Positions 38,195 through 50,700 of a stretch of DNA of 64,000 bases are shown here, in pieces. Both the position numbers and the translations under genes were made by a program. Every line of letters begins with the position of its first letter. The first letter of the stretch is position 1. The DNA lies in NCBI RefSeq assembly GCF_023343835.1, contig NC_064433.1:137977957-138041956 (forward strand). Direction: 5' to 3'. The DNA comes from Lagopus muta. Its lineage: Eukaryota > Chordata > Aves > Galliformes > Phasianidae. The notes beneath the pieces were generated by a model that searched no databases, was not told the DNA's origin, and saw only the letters and a list, made by a program, of their open reading frames with translations.

Positions 38195-38513
38195 AGGGCA
38201 ACGTGTGTGAGGAGCAGCTGAGGCCCCTCGTTGTGCTCAGCGCAGAGCAAAGGAGCTGAGGGAGGCCTGATGGCGGCTGCAGCTCCTCACAGGGAGCGGA
38301 GGGGCAGCGCTGAGCTCTGCTCTGTGTGACAGCGACAGGGCCCGAGGGAACGGCATGGAGCTGTCAGGGGAGGGCAGCTGGGGGTCAGGGAAAGGGGCTG
38401 CGCCACAGCGCGGTGGGCATGGAGCGGGATGCACAGGGCTGTGGGCACGGACCCCAGTGCCAGAGTGCAAGGGGCATTTGGGCAGTGCTCTCAGACGCTG
38501 GGTTTGAATGCCG
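38195..38513 (+). mobile_element. CR1 3'-UTR segment lacking its terminus
   Basis: The GC-rich text includes 'tgtgaggagcagctgaggcc', 'ctcacagggagcggaggggc', 'gggcccgagggaacggcatg' and 'cagacgctgggtttgaatgc'. This matches the GC-rich 3'-UTR of CR1 copies as I remember it. The final 70 or so bases of the normal terminus are missing. The local GC peak is thus largely repeat-derived, not a gene promoter. Confidence 0.8.
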
Positions 38514-38543
38514 AGATGCCCTGCGTGCAGCTCCAGCCCCGCA

Positions 38544-38558
38544 CCGCCAGGTGGCAGC
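38544..38558 (+). promoter_or_regulatory. Candidate CTCF site
   Basis: CCGCCAGGTGGCAGC fits the CTCF core consensus (CCASYAGRKGGCRSY) at 14 of 15 positions, in forward orientation. It lies immediately beyond the truncated CR1, in unique GC-rich sequence. This is a motif match only; occupancy is unknown. Confidence 0.5.
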
Positions 38559-38639
38559 AGGCCTTCTCCTATCGGCTCCGCCTCAGCGCCTTTCGCTGTG
38601 GCTTCGGGGTTTTTTTCCTTACCGGTAATCGTTAATTAA

Positions 38640-41600
38640 AAATGAGCTCCGACTCCTCTGATGAGGCTCCCTCGAGGTCTCCAGAGGAAAGGTCTGGGAT
38701 GCTCACTGAACATCCATCTGCTCAACGGCAGTGTTTGCAAGTGTTTCACCGGGACGAAAGAGACTCTGGAAGCTGGAGGGCTGCAACTGCATTTGGACTG
38801 TGTGTTTGGACTGCTGAGCCAGGAGAGAAGTGGGTGAGGAGAAGCGAGACAGACCTCTGGATGCCAGCATCCAGGTGCAGATCTTTCTGCTGAAAGCCCC
38901 ACAATCACAACCCAGCCCAAAAGGAAAGGTGTAGTATGGGCATAACTCAATGAACCCCAGAACGCTGTGACACTTAGGGACTGGCATTTATGCTATTTGG
39001 ATACAGCTCAGCTACCACTGCTCTGAATATGAATGATCCCATCTGCAAATTAAACTGAATGCTTATCACAGCACAAAGCACTTGATGAAGACTAATGGTT
39101 CGAATGTCAGAGATTGCCCACGTAGCTTACCCTGTGGGAAGCTTACCCTGATAAGAGCTTTAAAGGTACTGTAGAGGGGGTGGAGAGCATCTTCCCACAG
39201 GTAGTCACAGCAGGAGCCCACAAGTCATTTGTATTGCTGTCACACGACGCTGAGATGTCAACATGCATGGGATACTGTGAGCCTTCCTTGTCACACGCCA
39301 GAATCTGACACTGTAATAATCCAGAATGGCCATGAGACTAGAAAGAAAAGATCTAGGGGCCAGTGTTGAATTGAAAGAGATGAAGGGGGGTGTAGTATTT
39401 TAAAGAGCACTGATAAGATCATCGCTTGATTTGTTATCTGCCAGAATAATCTGATACCATTCATCAGAAAAGTGCTACTAAGGCAGCAATGTGGATGTCT
39501 AGCCCAGTGGAAATGATTTCTCACGATCTCTGAACTGGACGAAGCATTGTTAAGGGGTGCTGGCAACTGATGGCAAAGGATTGCTCACATATCTCACCGT
39601 CAATTGTGTGCTGAGCATCCTGCACAACCTCATGGTTGTCACAGCAGTACAGGGACTACACTGACTGGGGACTCACAGGCCAACATGCGATCCCTCCTCA
39701 CACCTGCTGTAAATGAATGCCATGTGAAGAGTGCTGAGTGTAAGATTCCTTGAATTTCTCACAGATGCAAAGATCCACCGCCATGTTTACAGCACTGGAA
39801 TTGTAAGATTTCCACCCTTCGGACATTTTTTCCCTTGATTTTACAGCAAGTTTTCTGTTATGGAGTACTCTTCCTAAGGACACTTTACATAAAAACCAAA
39901 AGAAATGTAATTGCATCCAGAAAATGCTCATGTGTGGTCAGATGCTGTTAAGTTCACACTAATTTTTGTGAACAACTTGTTCACTATTTGTTTCTGATAA
40001 GCACAGTGACTGACAGCGTCCCTTAAAGACATGAAAACAAATAACTCCCTTTCAAGCACAATCTGTACTCCATGCATTGTGCTGGCACAGTGCATCCCCT
40101 GGGTGAGTATGAAGTGCTGGATGGCTGCCTCCTCACCTGCAGGGCTTATGGTGCCCTCACCTTGCTCAGATTACCTGAGGGTAACTTGTGGACTGGTTTG
40201 TGGCTTTGGGATGAGGAGTTCAGCCCTCATCACTGCACATAGCCTATGGGAATGAGCAGGCATATGGAATCAGGCTGCTGGGAGCAGAAGGCACCAAGTG
40301 AGCTTTCAAATACTCCACCAGCAGTCAAGGAGCATTTTTCACCTTTTCATCCCTTACTTCCCAAATTGTGCTCTGTATTCATGCACATTATCTGTGTATC
40401 TGTAGTAACAGAATGACTACACATTTTGTTTCCTCACCTACCTTGGAAATTACCTTCTGAATGGACTGAGTACTCTGATAATAAGAAAAAATACTGCTGT
40501 CAGTATGTTAAGGAAGTATACAAATGTTCCTGAGTTAGCCATGGTTGAAATATCCTTGATCCAAATCTGCTTAGTTTTCTTTTTTTGTTTGTTTGTTTGC
40601 ATTGCAAAAGTCAAAATGAAGGAGCAACTGGGAGCAAAAAAAACCTCCATATGTCCTTTGATGCCAGCTGTGGTGCTGTTAGCTTTAGATCTTTGTTTTT
40701 GCCCCTCATCTTTAATTAAGCTTAATGGTAATGTGTGGTTTCTCAATGGTGTAGGTTCCTCCAGGTGAATAAAAATTTTTGCACAGCTGTTACAGGGCTC
40801 TGCCAGACCTGGGCATGGGAGCAGCACTGCACTGTAAGCATTACTCTGTTATGTGCAGCTAACTGATAGAAATGCTCTTCCAAGCAGCAAGATGCCTTCT
40901 TCCCAGTTTATCAGTGATGCTGTGTGTCAACAGGTTATTCAAAAGAAGAGCCACTTGCAATTCTGCTGAACTAAAACACAGGTGACAGGAAAAATCAGTG
41001 CTTTCCAAAGTGCAAGAAAATATCTTAGGTTTCTGCTTGCTGTGCATCGTGAGTCTGTTTGCACCACACCAGGAACCAAGTGAGCAGAATTTGATTCAAT
41101 ACAACTAACAGGATGTGTTATTTTCAGGTTCATGAACAAGAACTGTTGGTTCATTTTTCTTCTTTCTTTCTATCTTTTCCCCCCCTCTCCTCTCCTTCCC
41201 TCTTCAACTGTTGATTCATTCTCAACTATAAATCATCCCGGCTGGAAATTCTGTGTAAGCAATTAGAAATGAAGACATGAAGTGAGCAGCTGAAAACCTA
41301 AAGAGCTGCAGTTTGACACTATTCCCAATGCTGTAAATGCAACAACCTAAACAACATCAGTGTAACAACCACTGCTCTTCTGAAAAATTAAGCAACTTTT
41401 TAATGGAACATTTTGGAGCCAGTAGATTTATATCTATTTCACAATTGAGACATCTCCGAAGTCCAGATGACATTAAATTTTGCATGAGCTTCTGGGAAAT
41501 TACAGAAGTTATTTTCCTTAAAGATGTAGAACAAAATTTCAGAGGGAAAAAAAAAAAAGGTGCATGTGTGTTTCTCTAATAAGAGAGTTGTGATTCAGGA

Positions 41601-42450
41601 TAGATAATCTCCAGGACAGATAATCTCTTTTTACGTAATCATGAGAGCGGGCAGAAAAAAATGCCCCCGATGTAAACCATGTACATTAATCAAATCGTGT
41701 GCAACCTGAGCTGTTCAAGAAGTAACAGACAGTTGCAGCAGGCAAAATGCATTGTAGTTCATGTTGATCAAAAGAAACTATCGTATGTCTGTTTGGTCAA
41801 GTCACACAGATCACTTTCTGAGGACAAGATGGAGTAATTATACTGTAGCTAACATATTTGTTTTTCATTTCTGCTAGGGTCACCAGTTTTCGAACTGTTC
41901 ATTAAATCTCTCAAAGCTACATATATAACAAGTTTCTGATAGCTGAGGTAACAGGTTGCTTATGCATCTGAGCAGAGGATCCAGAATGTCTCTATTAATT
42001 CTAGCAGGAGCAGTTCTCTGCTGTATTCCTTGCTCTGTTGAACGCTCCTAATTTTGATTCATTCTGTTGGCATATTAAGCTGAAGGCAAAAATGCATATA
42101 TATACACAAAAGGGTTATTGCAAAGTCTTCATTAACTTTTTGGGAATGTGCCTGCCTGCCCAAAACCTTGGGAGCAACTTTCCTTTTTTATTATTCACAT
42201 TCCGTCCTTATTCCATCTCTCAGTTCACACCTCCAATTAAAAGGATATTTCAGTCCTGATCTTCACATTTTTATTTCACATTCTAAGAGGCACTCGAAGC
42301 AAGCACATAATAATAATAATAATTGTATTACATGAATCTTACTTGTATGCATTGTGCGTGTTTCTGTCAATGTGCTAGTGATACTCTGCATGGTTCTAGA
42401 ATGTTTGCATACAAAACATATTGCTAGTTACCCCTCGCTCTATTACAGAC
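38640..42450. other. Intergenic DNA
   Basis: No recognised gene or CR1. An open frame at 38642-38893 follows the GC-rich patch and is discussed as an observation. A pyrimidine-rich tract lies near 41157-41210 and an AAT triplet run near 42308-42322. Confidence 0.55.
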
Positions 42451-42454
42451 CCAA

Positions 42455-43026
42455 TTCACAGAACCATAGAATCACAGGTTGGCTGAGGCTGGCAGGGATA
42501 CCTGCATCCAAGGGCCACCCAGAGCAGGGTGCTCAGACCCCCCGCCAGGCAGCTGCTGAACATCTCCAGGGATGAGATCTCACAGCCTCTGGGTAGCTTG
42601 TGCCAGTGCTCCACCAGCAATACAGTAACAGCATTACCTGGAGTTCAGAGGGAACCTCTGTGCTCCAATTTGTGGCTATAGCTGCTTGTTCTGGCACTGG
42701 AAGTCTCTGAAAAGAGCCTGGCTCCATGCTCTTACTAACCTTCCCTCAGGTATTCATATACACTGATGAGATCCCTCTGAGCCCCCCTCTTCTACAGGCT
42801 GAGCAGCCCCAGCCCTCTCAGCCTCTCCTCACAGGACAGGACCTCCAGACCCAAATTATTTTGGTGGCCCTCCATTGGAATCTCTCCAGTATGTCTGTGT
42901 TTCTCTTGCACTGGGCACCCAGTACTGGATGCAGTGCTCCAGGTGCATTCTCACCAGTATTGAACAGAGGGGAAGGATCACTTTCCTCCACTTTCTGGCA
43001 ATACCTTTCCTAATGCAGCCCAGGAC
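42455..43026 (-). mobile_element. Left part of an older, interrupted CR1
   Basis: The + strand starts 'cacagaaccatagaatcaca' and continues through reverse-complemented CR1 3'-UTR and RT-end text ('ctgagcagccccagccctct', 'cagtactggatgcagtgctc'). It stops at 'aatgcagcccaggacatca', the point where a second CR1 is inserted. Confidence 0.85.
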
Positions 43027-43266
43027 ATCACAGAATCACAGAATTGCCTGGGTTGGAAGGGACCTCAAGGATCATGAATCTCCAACCCCCCTGCCACATG
43101 CAGGACCACCAACCTCCCCATTTAATCATGCTGCCCCAGGCCCCATCCAATCTGGCCTCGAGCACTTCCAGGGACGGGGCATCCACAGCCTCTCTGGGCA
43201 GCCTGTTCCAGCACCTCATCACTCTCTCTGTAAAGAACTTCCCCCTGACATCCAACCTAAAGATCC
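43027..43266 (-). mobile_element. Younger CR1 nested in the older one
   Basis: A fresh 3' terminus ('tcacagaatcacagaattgc') begins in the middle of the older element and runs to 'catccaacctaaagatcc'. It resembles the element at 2842-3680, including the 'tctctgggcagcctgttcca' segment. Its - strand reads [39 protein letters not shown] in two blocks. Confidence 0.85.
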
Positions 43267-43445
43267 TCACACTTCTTCCTGGCAAGGGCACTCTGCTGAC
43301 TCCTTTTCAACATGGTGTCCACGAGGACCCTACGACCTTTCCTGCAGAGCTGCTTTTCTGCTTGGCCACACACTTGGTCTCAGCATATCCTGGTGCCTGG
43401 GCTTGTTCCTCCTCACCTACAGATCTCTGCACTTGTCCTCCTTGA
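43267..43445 (-). mobile_element. Right part of the older, interrupted CR1
   Basis: The text 'cctggcaagggcactctgct', 'catggtgtccacgaggaccc' and 'cagagctgcttttctgcttg' continues the CR1 RT region exactly where the left part (ending 43026) broke off. This shows that the two halves are one element. Confidence 0.8.
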
Positions 43446-45250
43446 ACTAACCCAACTGTGAACATTGTTTCCTAGTGCTGAAAAACTGAAACGTGCAAAA
43501 AGAACACGTAAAATGAAGACCCTGTCTGTAACACAACTCAAATGGGGTTAAAGGGGTGTCAAAACCAAGTTAGATCAATTGCTCTCATTCTTGAAAGCAA
43601 CGTAACTGTTCTACTATGAGTTGGCCCACACTGAGACCTTCTCCACACAGTATCAGTAGCCAGTTTGGAGGCAGTGGGTAGATAAAAAAAACCCTGCCTC
43701 TGCAGGGTCTGGAAGGATTATTCTTTAGCTCCCTCATCTTCATGATACCACAAAGTGTAGAAGGCAACAGTAAACAACCGTGGTCTGTCTGTGCCCACAC
43801 TGCAAGAGCTCCCCTCATCCCAACCCCACTCCTCTGATGGTGCAATACTGCATTTTCTGTGATTATCTTGTCAGACATGCTTCTTCTCCAAATCATTTCA
43901 GGAGTGTATTCCCAATGCATTTATTCCATACTACCTCAGCTTTCCAAGGAATGAAGAACAGATTTTGTTCCTGGATCATTTAATTGCATCCGGACACTTC
44001 ACAGAAAGTGTAAAATGAAGCATCTGTGTCCCCAGCCAACCTCAGTGGACCACCTGGCCAGTGCAACTGTTCAGTGAATAAGATAGCCTGTGCAGTTCTG
44101 CACTGGGGTTTATATTTTGTATGCCATTGGCCAAGTGTTCAAGCCAACATACTCTTGATGGCATGCTCATAGTTTTTATTGAGTCTCTTATATGTCAAGT
44201 GGTATAAAGCATGAGCAACTGTGACCAGCTGCACTCCCATCCTACACCATGGACACCAGAAAATGCAGAACCTGCAACTTAGCAAATGGATGTATTCCAG
44301 GGATTTCAAAGAAGAAACTGATCCTTTACTCCATGAGACAGTTGAACTGAATAATACTGTCCAAAGACTTAAAGGCATAGTTGAGTAAGATATAATAATT
44401 AAACAAACAAACGAACAAACAAACCTTGCTTATCTTCAACTTAATACATTTTTTCAGATCTATAATATTTTGTTAAATAATTGCATGTGCATTTTGTGAT
44501 AGTTGGATAGTTTAATTCACTGTAGCTGATGATAGTACACTTGAAACTTTTCTGTGTGCTGGTCACTAGAACAATTCAAGTTTAAACTCATTCTAGACTG
44601 ATAATATTATCTCTTGCTTCCTTTCACCTGCAGATCAAGTTTCTTTTACAGTCCATCTTGTGAAACTTCAGCCAGTAATCCTGTTATCCAGTTTTCCTGT
44701 TTTTCTCTATTCCTTTCTTTAATTGGTCAGAAAGCTGTTAATTTGTCCTCAAATCACAAGCATCTCAAGATTTTATCATCCTCTATTAACTATTACTTCC
44801 AGTGATTAAGACTGGTCAACATATCTTTGAATTTGTTTAGCACAAATATAGTGTTTGTATTATTCAGGATTACGCAAAAATAAAATATCTATAACTTAAC
44901 TGGTATGTCAATGGCTAGAGTTAGTCAGGGTTAAGGTTTCATGTCAGTATTGCCTAATAAATGTGAGAAGATCACTTGTAGATATTTAACAAGTCAGCTG
45001 TTCCATTCTTTACCACTCCTGGATGTGAGCCATCCAGTCCTGTTGGTTACTGTAAATGCCTATCTCAGGTCTTTCCAACATTTATTAGTATGACCTCATT
45101 CTATTTTTGTTACCTGCAAAAAGGAATATCCAAGCACTGAATTATTGATTGCCTAACTTTTTATGGGCATTCCTTCTTTTTAGGATGACACATATCTTTT
45201 ATAGTGCATTTGCTTGGTAGTTGATTATAAAAGGAGCCTACAATGAAGAT
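43446..45250. other. Intergenic DNA
   Basis: No recognised gene. An AAAC-type simple repeat lies at about 44401-44424. Otherwise AT-rich unique sequence. Confidence 0.55.
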
Positions 45251-45254
45251 CTGA

Positions 45255-45925
45255 GTCTTGGTGGCCCTTGGGGTCCTGGTGGACAGCCATGAGCCAACAG
45301 TGTAACACTGTGGCTAAGAAGGCCAGTGGGATCTTGGGGTACATTAAAAAGAGCATGGTCAGCAGGTCGACGGAGGAAATCCTCCCCCTCTACGCTGCCC
45401 TAATGAAGCCACATCTGGAGAACTGTGTTCAGTTCTGGCCTACTTGGTTCAAGAAAGACAGGGAACTTCTAGAGAGTCCAGTGGAGATCTACAAGGATGA
45501 TTTAGGGCCTGGAACATCTGCCATATAAGGAAAGGCTGAGAGACCTGGAACTATTCTGCCCAGAGAAGAGAAGACAGAGGGGATCTTATCAACACTTATA
45601 AATATCTAAAAGGCAGCAGTCAAGAGGGTGGGGCCAGGCTCTTCTCAGTGGTGCCTAGTTACAGGACGAAGGGTGGTGGGCACAAACTGGAACACAGGAA
45701 GTTCCATGAACATGATAGAGAACTTATTTCCTATCAGACAGAGCACTGGAGCAGGCTGCCATAGAGAGGCTGTGGAATTTCCTTCTCCATGATGTTCAAA
45801 ATCCTCCTGAATGCTTTCCTAAGGAGCTCACTCCAGGGCACCTGTTTTAACAAGGTGGATTGGACTAGATGATCCCCAGAGGTCTCTTCCAACCTCTTTG
45901 AATCTGTGATTCTGTGTTTCTAAAT
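45255..45925 (+). mobile_element. CR1 LINE, 3' part of RT plus 3' UTR
   Basis: The sense strand carries the CR1 RT C-terminus (SQQCNTVAKKASGILGYIKKS, MKPHLENCVQFWPTWFKKDREL) followed by 3'-UTR text and the end 'ccaacctctttgaatctgtg'. The frame breaks after about 86 codons. The subfamily differs from that of the 51545 copy. Confidence 0.92.
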
Positions 45926-46854
45926 ACTTTACTTTCTGACACCTAGATTAAAGCAAATGAATTCTACTCTTACCTTTAACCTTCACAAGAAACGTACCTG
46001 CCAAGAGGCTTTGAGCATGTGCAGAAGTAAATGCACATGAACCTTTTCACAGGCAGTGGTGTACCTTCAGATCTGATCCTGTCTGCAATCAAAAACAGAG
46101 GTTATTGTGTCCCTACATCCTCACACGACATTAGTACAGAAGGAACATGACAAAGGCACTACAGTCACCCAATGAGTTTCTAAGTCCACCCACACTCCCG
46201 CAGAATAATAACAGCATGATCAAGCACATACTTGAACTAAAGTGTTTCAATTCAGACTGTGTTTACCAGCATGACCTAATGACTACAGTAGCCAGGACAA
46301 AAGAAGACATTCACTTTTTTTTGGCAGAGAGAAGGTGCAGACAGCTGCTGAATAGGTGTGAGTTAAATCACCACAGCTATTTGATCCATTGCAGGTGAGT
46401 CAGAGAACTACAAAGGCCAACACTTCTTGGCACAATTTGCAATCTTTTCTTGGAAAGAACTTTTGCAATGACCCAGTGAACATAGTTAAGTAAGGGGTCA
46501 AAACAAAGACCAAAATGTCAACAGTCAACAAAGACCAAAAATCTCACTTGCACAAATCTTTGAAATCCTAAATAGGAATTTCTCCCTTTCTTTAAAAAGT
46601 ATCAAACCCTCTAACATCTTGATAAACCTGGAAAAAGATATTACTTCTATGGAAATACTATCTACAGGTTCAGAGCAAGACCCAGAGCCCTGGCTGTACT
46701 GAACACTGGACAGCACCTGATACTTACTCCATTAATCTCCTTCACCTTCAATTGAGAGAGATAACTTCAACCTAGAATGCATGTAGACATACATGTACAT
46801 GAAGTATTATCTTGGCTAGCAAGCATGATCAACAGAAAAAGGGCCTGTCCACCT

Positions 46855-47345
46855 GAGAATAATATAGGAACGTTTTCAAGGCCTGTAGGGATGCAACGAG
46901 GAAGGCTAAGACCCTTCTGAAATTAAAGCTTGCAAAGGAGGTAAAGGAAAACAATAAAGGTTTTATTAAGTATGTCAACAGTAAAAGGAAGACGAGGGAA
47001 AATGTGGGTCCCCTACTAAATGAGGTGGGTGCCTTAGTAAGAGGCAGGCTCTTTTTGGTGGTGCATTGTGATAGGACAAGGAGTAATGGCCTAAAACTCA
47101 AACATAGTGTCAATGGTTTACGGGCCGGTTCCATGCTAACATACAGAACTTCTATACAGTAAGGGTGATGGAACACTGAAACAGGTTGCTCAGAAAGGTT
47201 GTGGAGTCTCCTTCTACAGAGATATTCAAGACCCAACTGGATGCCTACTTGTGCAACATATTGTAGGGTACCTGCTTTAGCAGGGGAGTTAGTCTCGATG
47301 ATCCCTTGAGGTCCCTTCCAAACCCGGCGATTCTGTCATCCTGTA
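46855..47345 (+). mobile_element. Internally deleted CR1
   Basis: The first 180 bases read as the segment before the RT domain (FRACRDATRKAKTLLKLK-like, NNKGFIKYVNSKRKTREN, VGPLLNEVGALV). At about 47038 the sequence jumps directly to the CR1 3' UTR ('ggcaggctctttttggtggt') and ends 'ggcgattctgtcatcctgta'. The RT core is absent. Confidence 0.8.
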
Positions 47346-47465
47346 TATATCCAGCTGCATAGGAGGACAGCTTTGGGTCTGCAAATTCTTAACCACGGGG
47401 ACAACTTTGAGCTTATCAATGTCTTCTCTCCCATCATGGAAACTGGTTTGCAGACTTGAAGTTAG

Positions 47466-47700
47466 ACAGATCACAGAATCACAGAATATCCTGAGGTGGG
47501 AAAGTCCCATGAAGATCATTAAGTTAAACTCCTGGCTCCACACAAGACCACCCCAAAATCAAACCCTTTGTCTGCGAGCACTGCCCAGATGCTTCTTGAA
47601 CTCCAGCAGCTTGGGGCCATGACCACTGCCCTGGGGAGCCTGTTCCAGGGCCTAATTCACCATTCCTCTGGTGAATGCATGTGTTTTTGCAGGTCTTGCT
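47466..47700 (-). mobile_element. CR1 3' fragment
   Basis: The + strand reads 'cacagaatcacagaatatcc' and 'tgaggtgggaaagtcccatg', followed by reverse-complemented CR1 3'-UTR ('gccctggggagcctgttcca'). It lies only about 120 bp from the preceding sense-oriented CR1, forming a tail-to-tail pair. Confidence 0.85.
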
Positions 47701-50700
47701 ATGAAGAAGTGACCAAGCTAAAGCAGAAAGAGGCAATGGAATACATTCCCTCATATTTTCATGTTGATGGCAAATAGAGCTCCCATATTCCCACTTGTCC
47801 CATTGGTGTAAAGGATGATTTTAGCAAACTGTCTAAGCACAATCACACCAGCACAGAATGACATGCATGAATTATGTGTCGGAAAGAAAGCATTTACAGA
47901 ATTAGAAAGCCACCATCTGCACATTTGCATTTCCAGTACAATGTAAACTGTCCTGTGGCTTTATGCTTAAAGAAAGACAGGTACTATTCTTAGCGCTGCT
48001 TAAAACCCTGGCGAGTTTTCTACTTGCAGGACTGAGCTACAACTACAGACCTAGATGCTCTTTAGATTTATTGAGTGGATTCCAATGCCAATATTTTAAT
48101 GCATCTCCCTGACACACTTACTAGTCACAGGCTTTCCCTTATTAATGATTTGAGACTTCATAGTTCAGCTGCTCAGAACCAGAGACACTTCAGCCCTACA
48201 TAGATTCTTTAGCAGCTGTCTTCCTGTAGCTCCAAGCTTGTGAGCATTTGGATGCTTTGTTTTCTCACTTCTGCCACCTGTGAGACAAAGAGTCTCACAG
48301 ACTTCCAGACACTCCAAAAATTATGTATTTTTGTTCAAACTAGAAGAAATGTTGGAAGAACCATGTAAAAGCTAAAAAACAAGTGCTATCCTTCAATCTT
48401 TTATTTTCAGATGGTGTGGCACGGGTTCAAAAATAGATAAAGAAGGGATGAGGAGATGTGCTATCATGAATAAAGATACCAAATCAGTTCACAAGCACAA
48501 AACTGGACCATTTTCAAAAAAGTCAGGTGCATGGTGAGTGGAAGCTGTTCCAAGTCTAATGCTTATACAGCAGCCCACAGATGTTGTACGTCCACGTCTG
48601 AGCAACCAGCTGTCTTCTCATCAGTGTTAAGTGTTCAGCTGACATTAAAGGGACAGACAGCACTAAAACTGAGAGCTCAGAAACTTGAATGGCTTTTCTG
48701 AAGTTTGCTGTGCCTATGAATTACTGGGCATACTTATTTTTTTCTGAAACAATGGTATTACCGAGCATTTAGAAAAAATAAGAAAAATCCTAAGGCTTGC
48801 CACAGAGCCATAAACAACTCAATAGTAATATAAATATTTCCTAACAATAAGAGGGAAAAACACATATGAAAGCAACATCATAAAATTTCAAGAGATCAGT
48901 ACTAGACACAGAAACTAGGCAGAAGTGGCAGCCAAAGGCCTTTGAGTACCATCATATTAACTTCTTTCCCTTCCTGGATTTTCTGACCTGCTTTGTAAAA
49001 TAGTTTCAGATTTGTGTGTCATATCTGACAGCTCTAAAAAACCAAACTACTATTATACAAGAAATATAAAAAGAGGTTATTTAGCATGATATGTCATAGG
49101 TTAAGTTTTTGGTGTCATTTGTCAAAGAGTATTTGGGTCCATATATTCGCTCTGACTCTACCTTGACTGCATACAATAGGGAAAGCCAGGTGTTTGTCCT
49201 TCTTTTCTTCCCTGGAGACTCTTTTCCTTCCAAGGAAAGCTAGATACATGAGAATGAAGTGGCAGTGATATACTCAAACTGGTTCCCCAGTGTGGGAAAT
49301 CAAGAGTCTGGAAACCCAAATATACCTTGCAGAGCATCTAACCCACGGTTTTGATATCAAAGTCAAGAATAATTGAAGTCCTATTGTAAAGGAATTAGAA
49401 TCTGATCTTAGAAATTGTAAATATTTATTTTTAAGGGATGAAATGAACCACTCGTGGTATTCATTCATCCAGAGCTGAGTAGATTGACATGTAGATGAAG
49501 AGACTAACTTTTAAATGGCAAGGGCTAGGTGAAAAGGATTTTGCTGTAAGCAATAATTCGTTCAAAAGTTCTTTAATTTTATATTAAGGAAGGGAAGGGT
49601 TGCAGTTGGAAATTGACATCCACAAAATGACCCATAACAATTGTTTTCAGTATTTTCCTTGGATTTCAAACCCCAGGTTTTATTCTATTTCAAAGCAGAA
49701 AAAGTTCCAAACATGCAAAAATACCAAGACCTTGGCAATTCCCTTTCTAACTTGTGCTAAGGATAACAAATAATTCTGTGATTCCGTGGTGCTCCAATGA
49801 GCAGCCTAAAAGGATTGAGATGAGCTGAGCAGCTGTGAAGGCAGAGATGTTCTAGGGATAAAGGATTGTATTGCAGAGGGTGAAAGTGGTTTGAGGGAAA
49901 ACTCACAAAAAAAATAAATAAATAAAAATAGGAGACACTTTTTTAAGCTGGGAATAATCTAATGTGAACTATACACTGATCACACTTGTTTGGACAGTAA
50001 AATCAGGCCTCGTAGTCCGTGTCTAGTCAGCTGAATACAGCTAAGAAATTTGTAACAGCAATATACATACTTGTTTCTGGTGCATAGCCCTACATCTGAT
50101 GTGTCCTTCAATCTTCTGTCCTGACAGCAAAAGCATAGCATGTATATTCATGACCTACTTTTGGTTGTTAGGTGTATTTAGGTAAAATAAGAGATCGCTG
50201 TTTTTCAGAGCAACATTTCCAAAACATCTCCCTGTTCAAATGCCTGCAAGACTTATCTTTCATATTTACCTTCCCTCACACTCCTTGAAATCACCTGCTC
50301 AGTCCTATAGAAGCTCAGTGCAGAAAATAAAAAGCTAGAAATTTCTAACTTCCAGTTCTTTTTCCTTGTTTTACACAATTCCTAGTGCAGTGTTGTCCTC
50401 GTTAGTAAGTAGAACTTCTAAGCACAACAGTAGTTATGAATGAGGATTCTAACAAAGCTCAGCAGTTCTTCCCGTCCTCCTGATATTGCAGTGTCTCTGT
50501 CCAACAAGCTTTATGCTGTGTGAGTAGATAGGAAGGATCACTTTCAACCGTGGGCAAAAATTACCTGCAAGATTTAAGCACAGTTTGAATGCAAGGAACT
50601 CAAGACAAGTTCCAACCTGAAAGTGATGAGTTATAAGTCAACCAGAAGAGTTGTGCTGTCAGTAGTGATTACAAAGGGCAGAGCAAATCTTTTGTCAGGT

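Noticed and set aside
38195-38513. GC-rich patch resembling a CpG promoter
   Set aside because: Most of it matches the GC-rich CR1 3' UTR; only the short stretch after 38513 is unique.
48270-48295. Reverse CTCF-like text (tgccacctgtgag)
   Set aside because: Only the central AGGTGGCAG core matches; the flanking positions do not fit the consensus.
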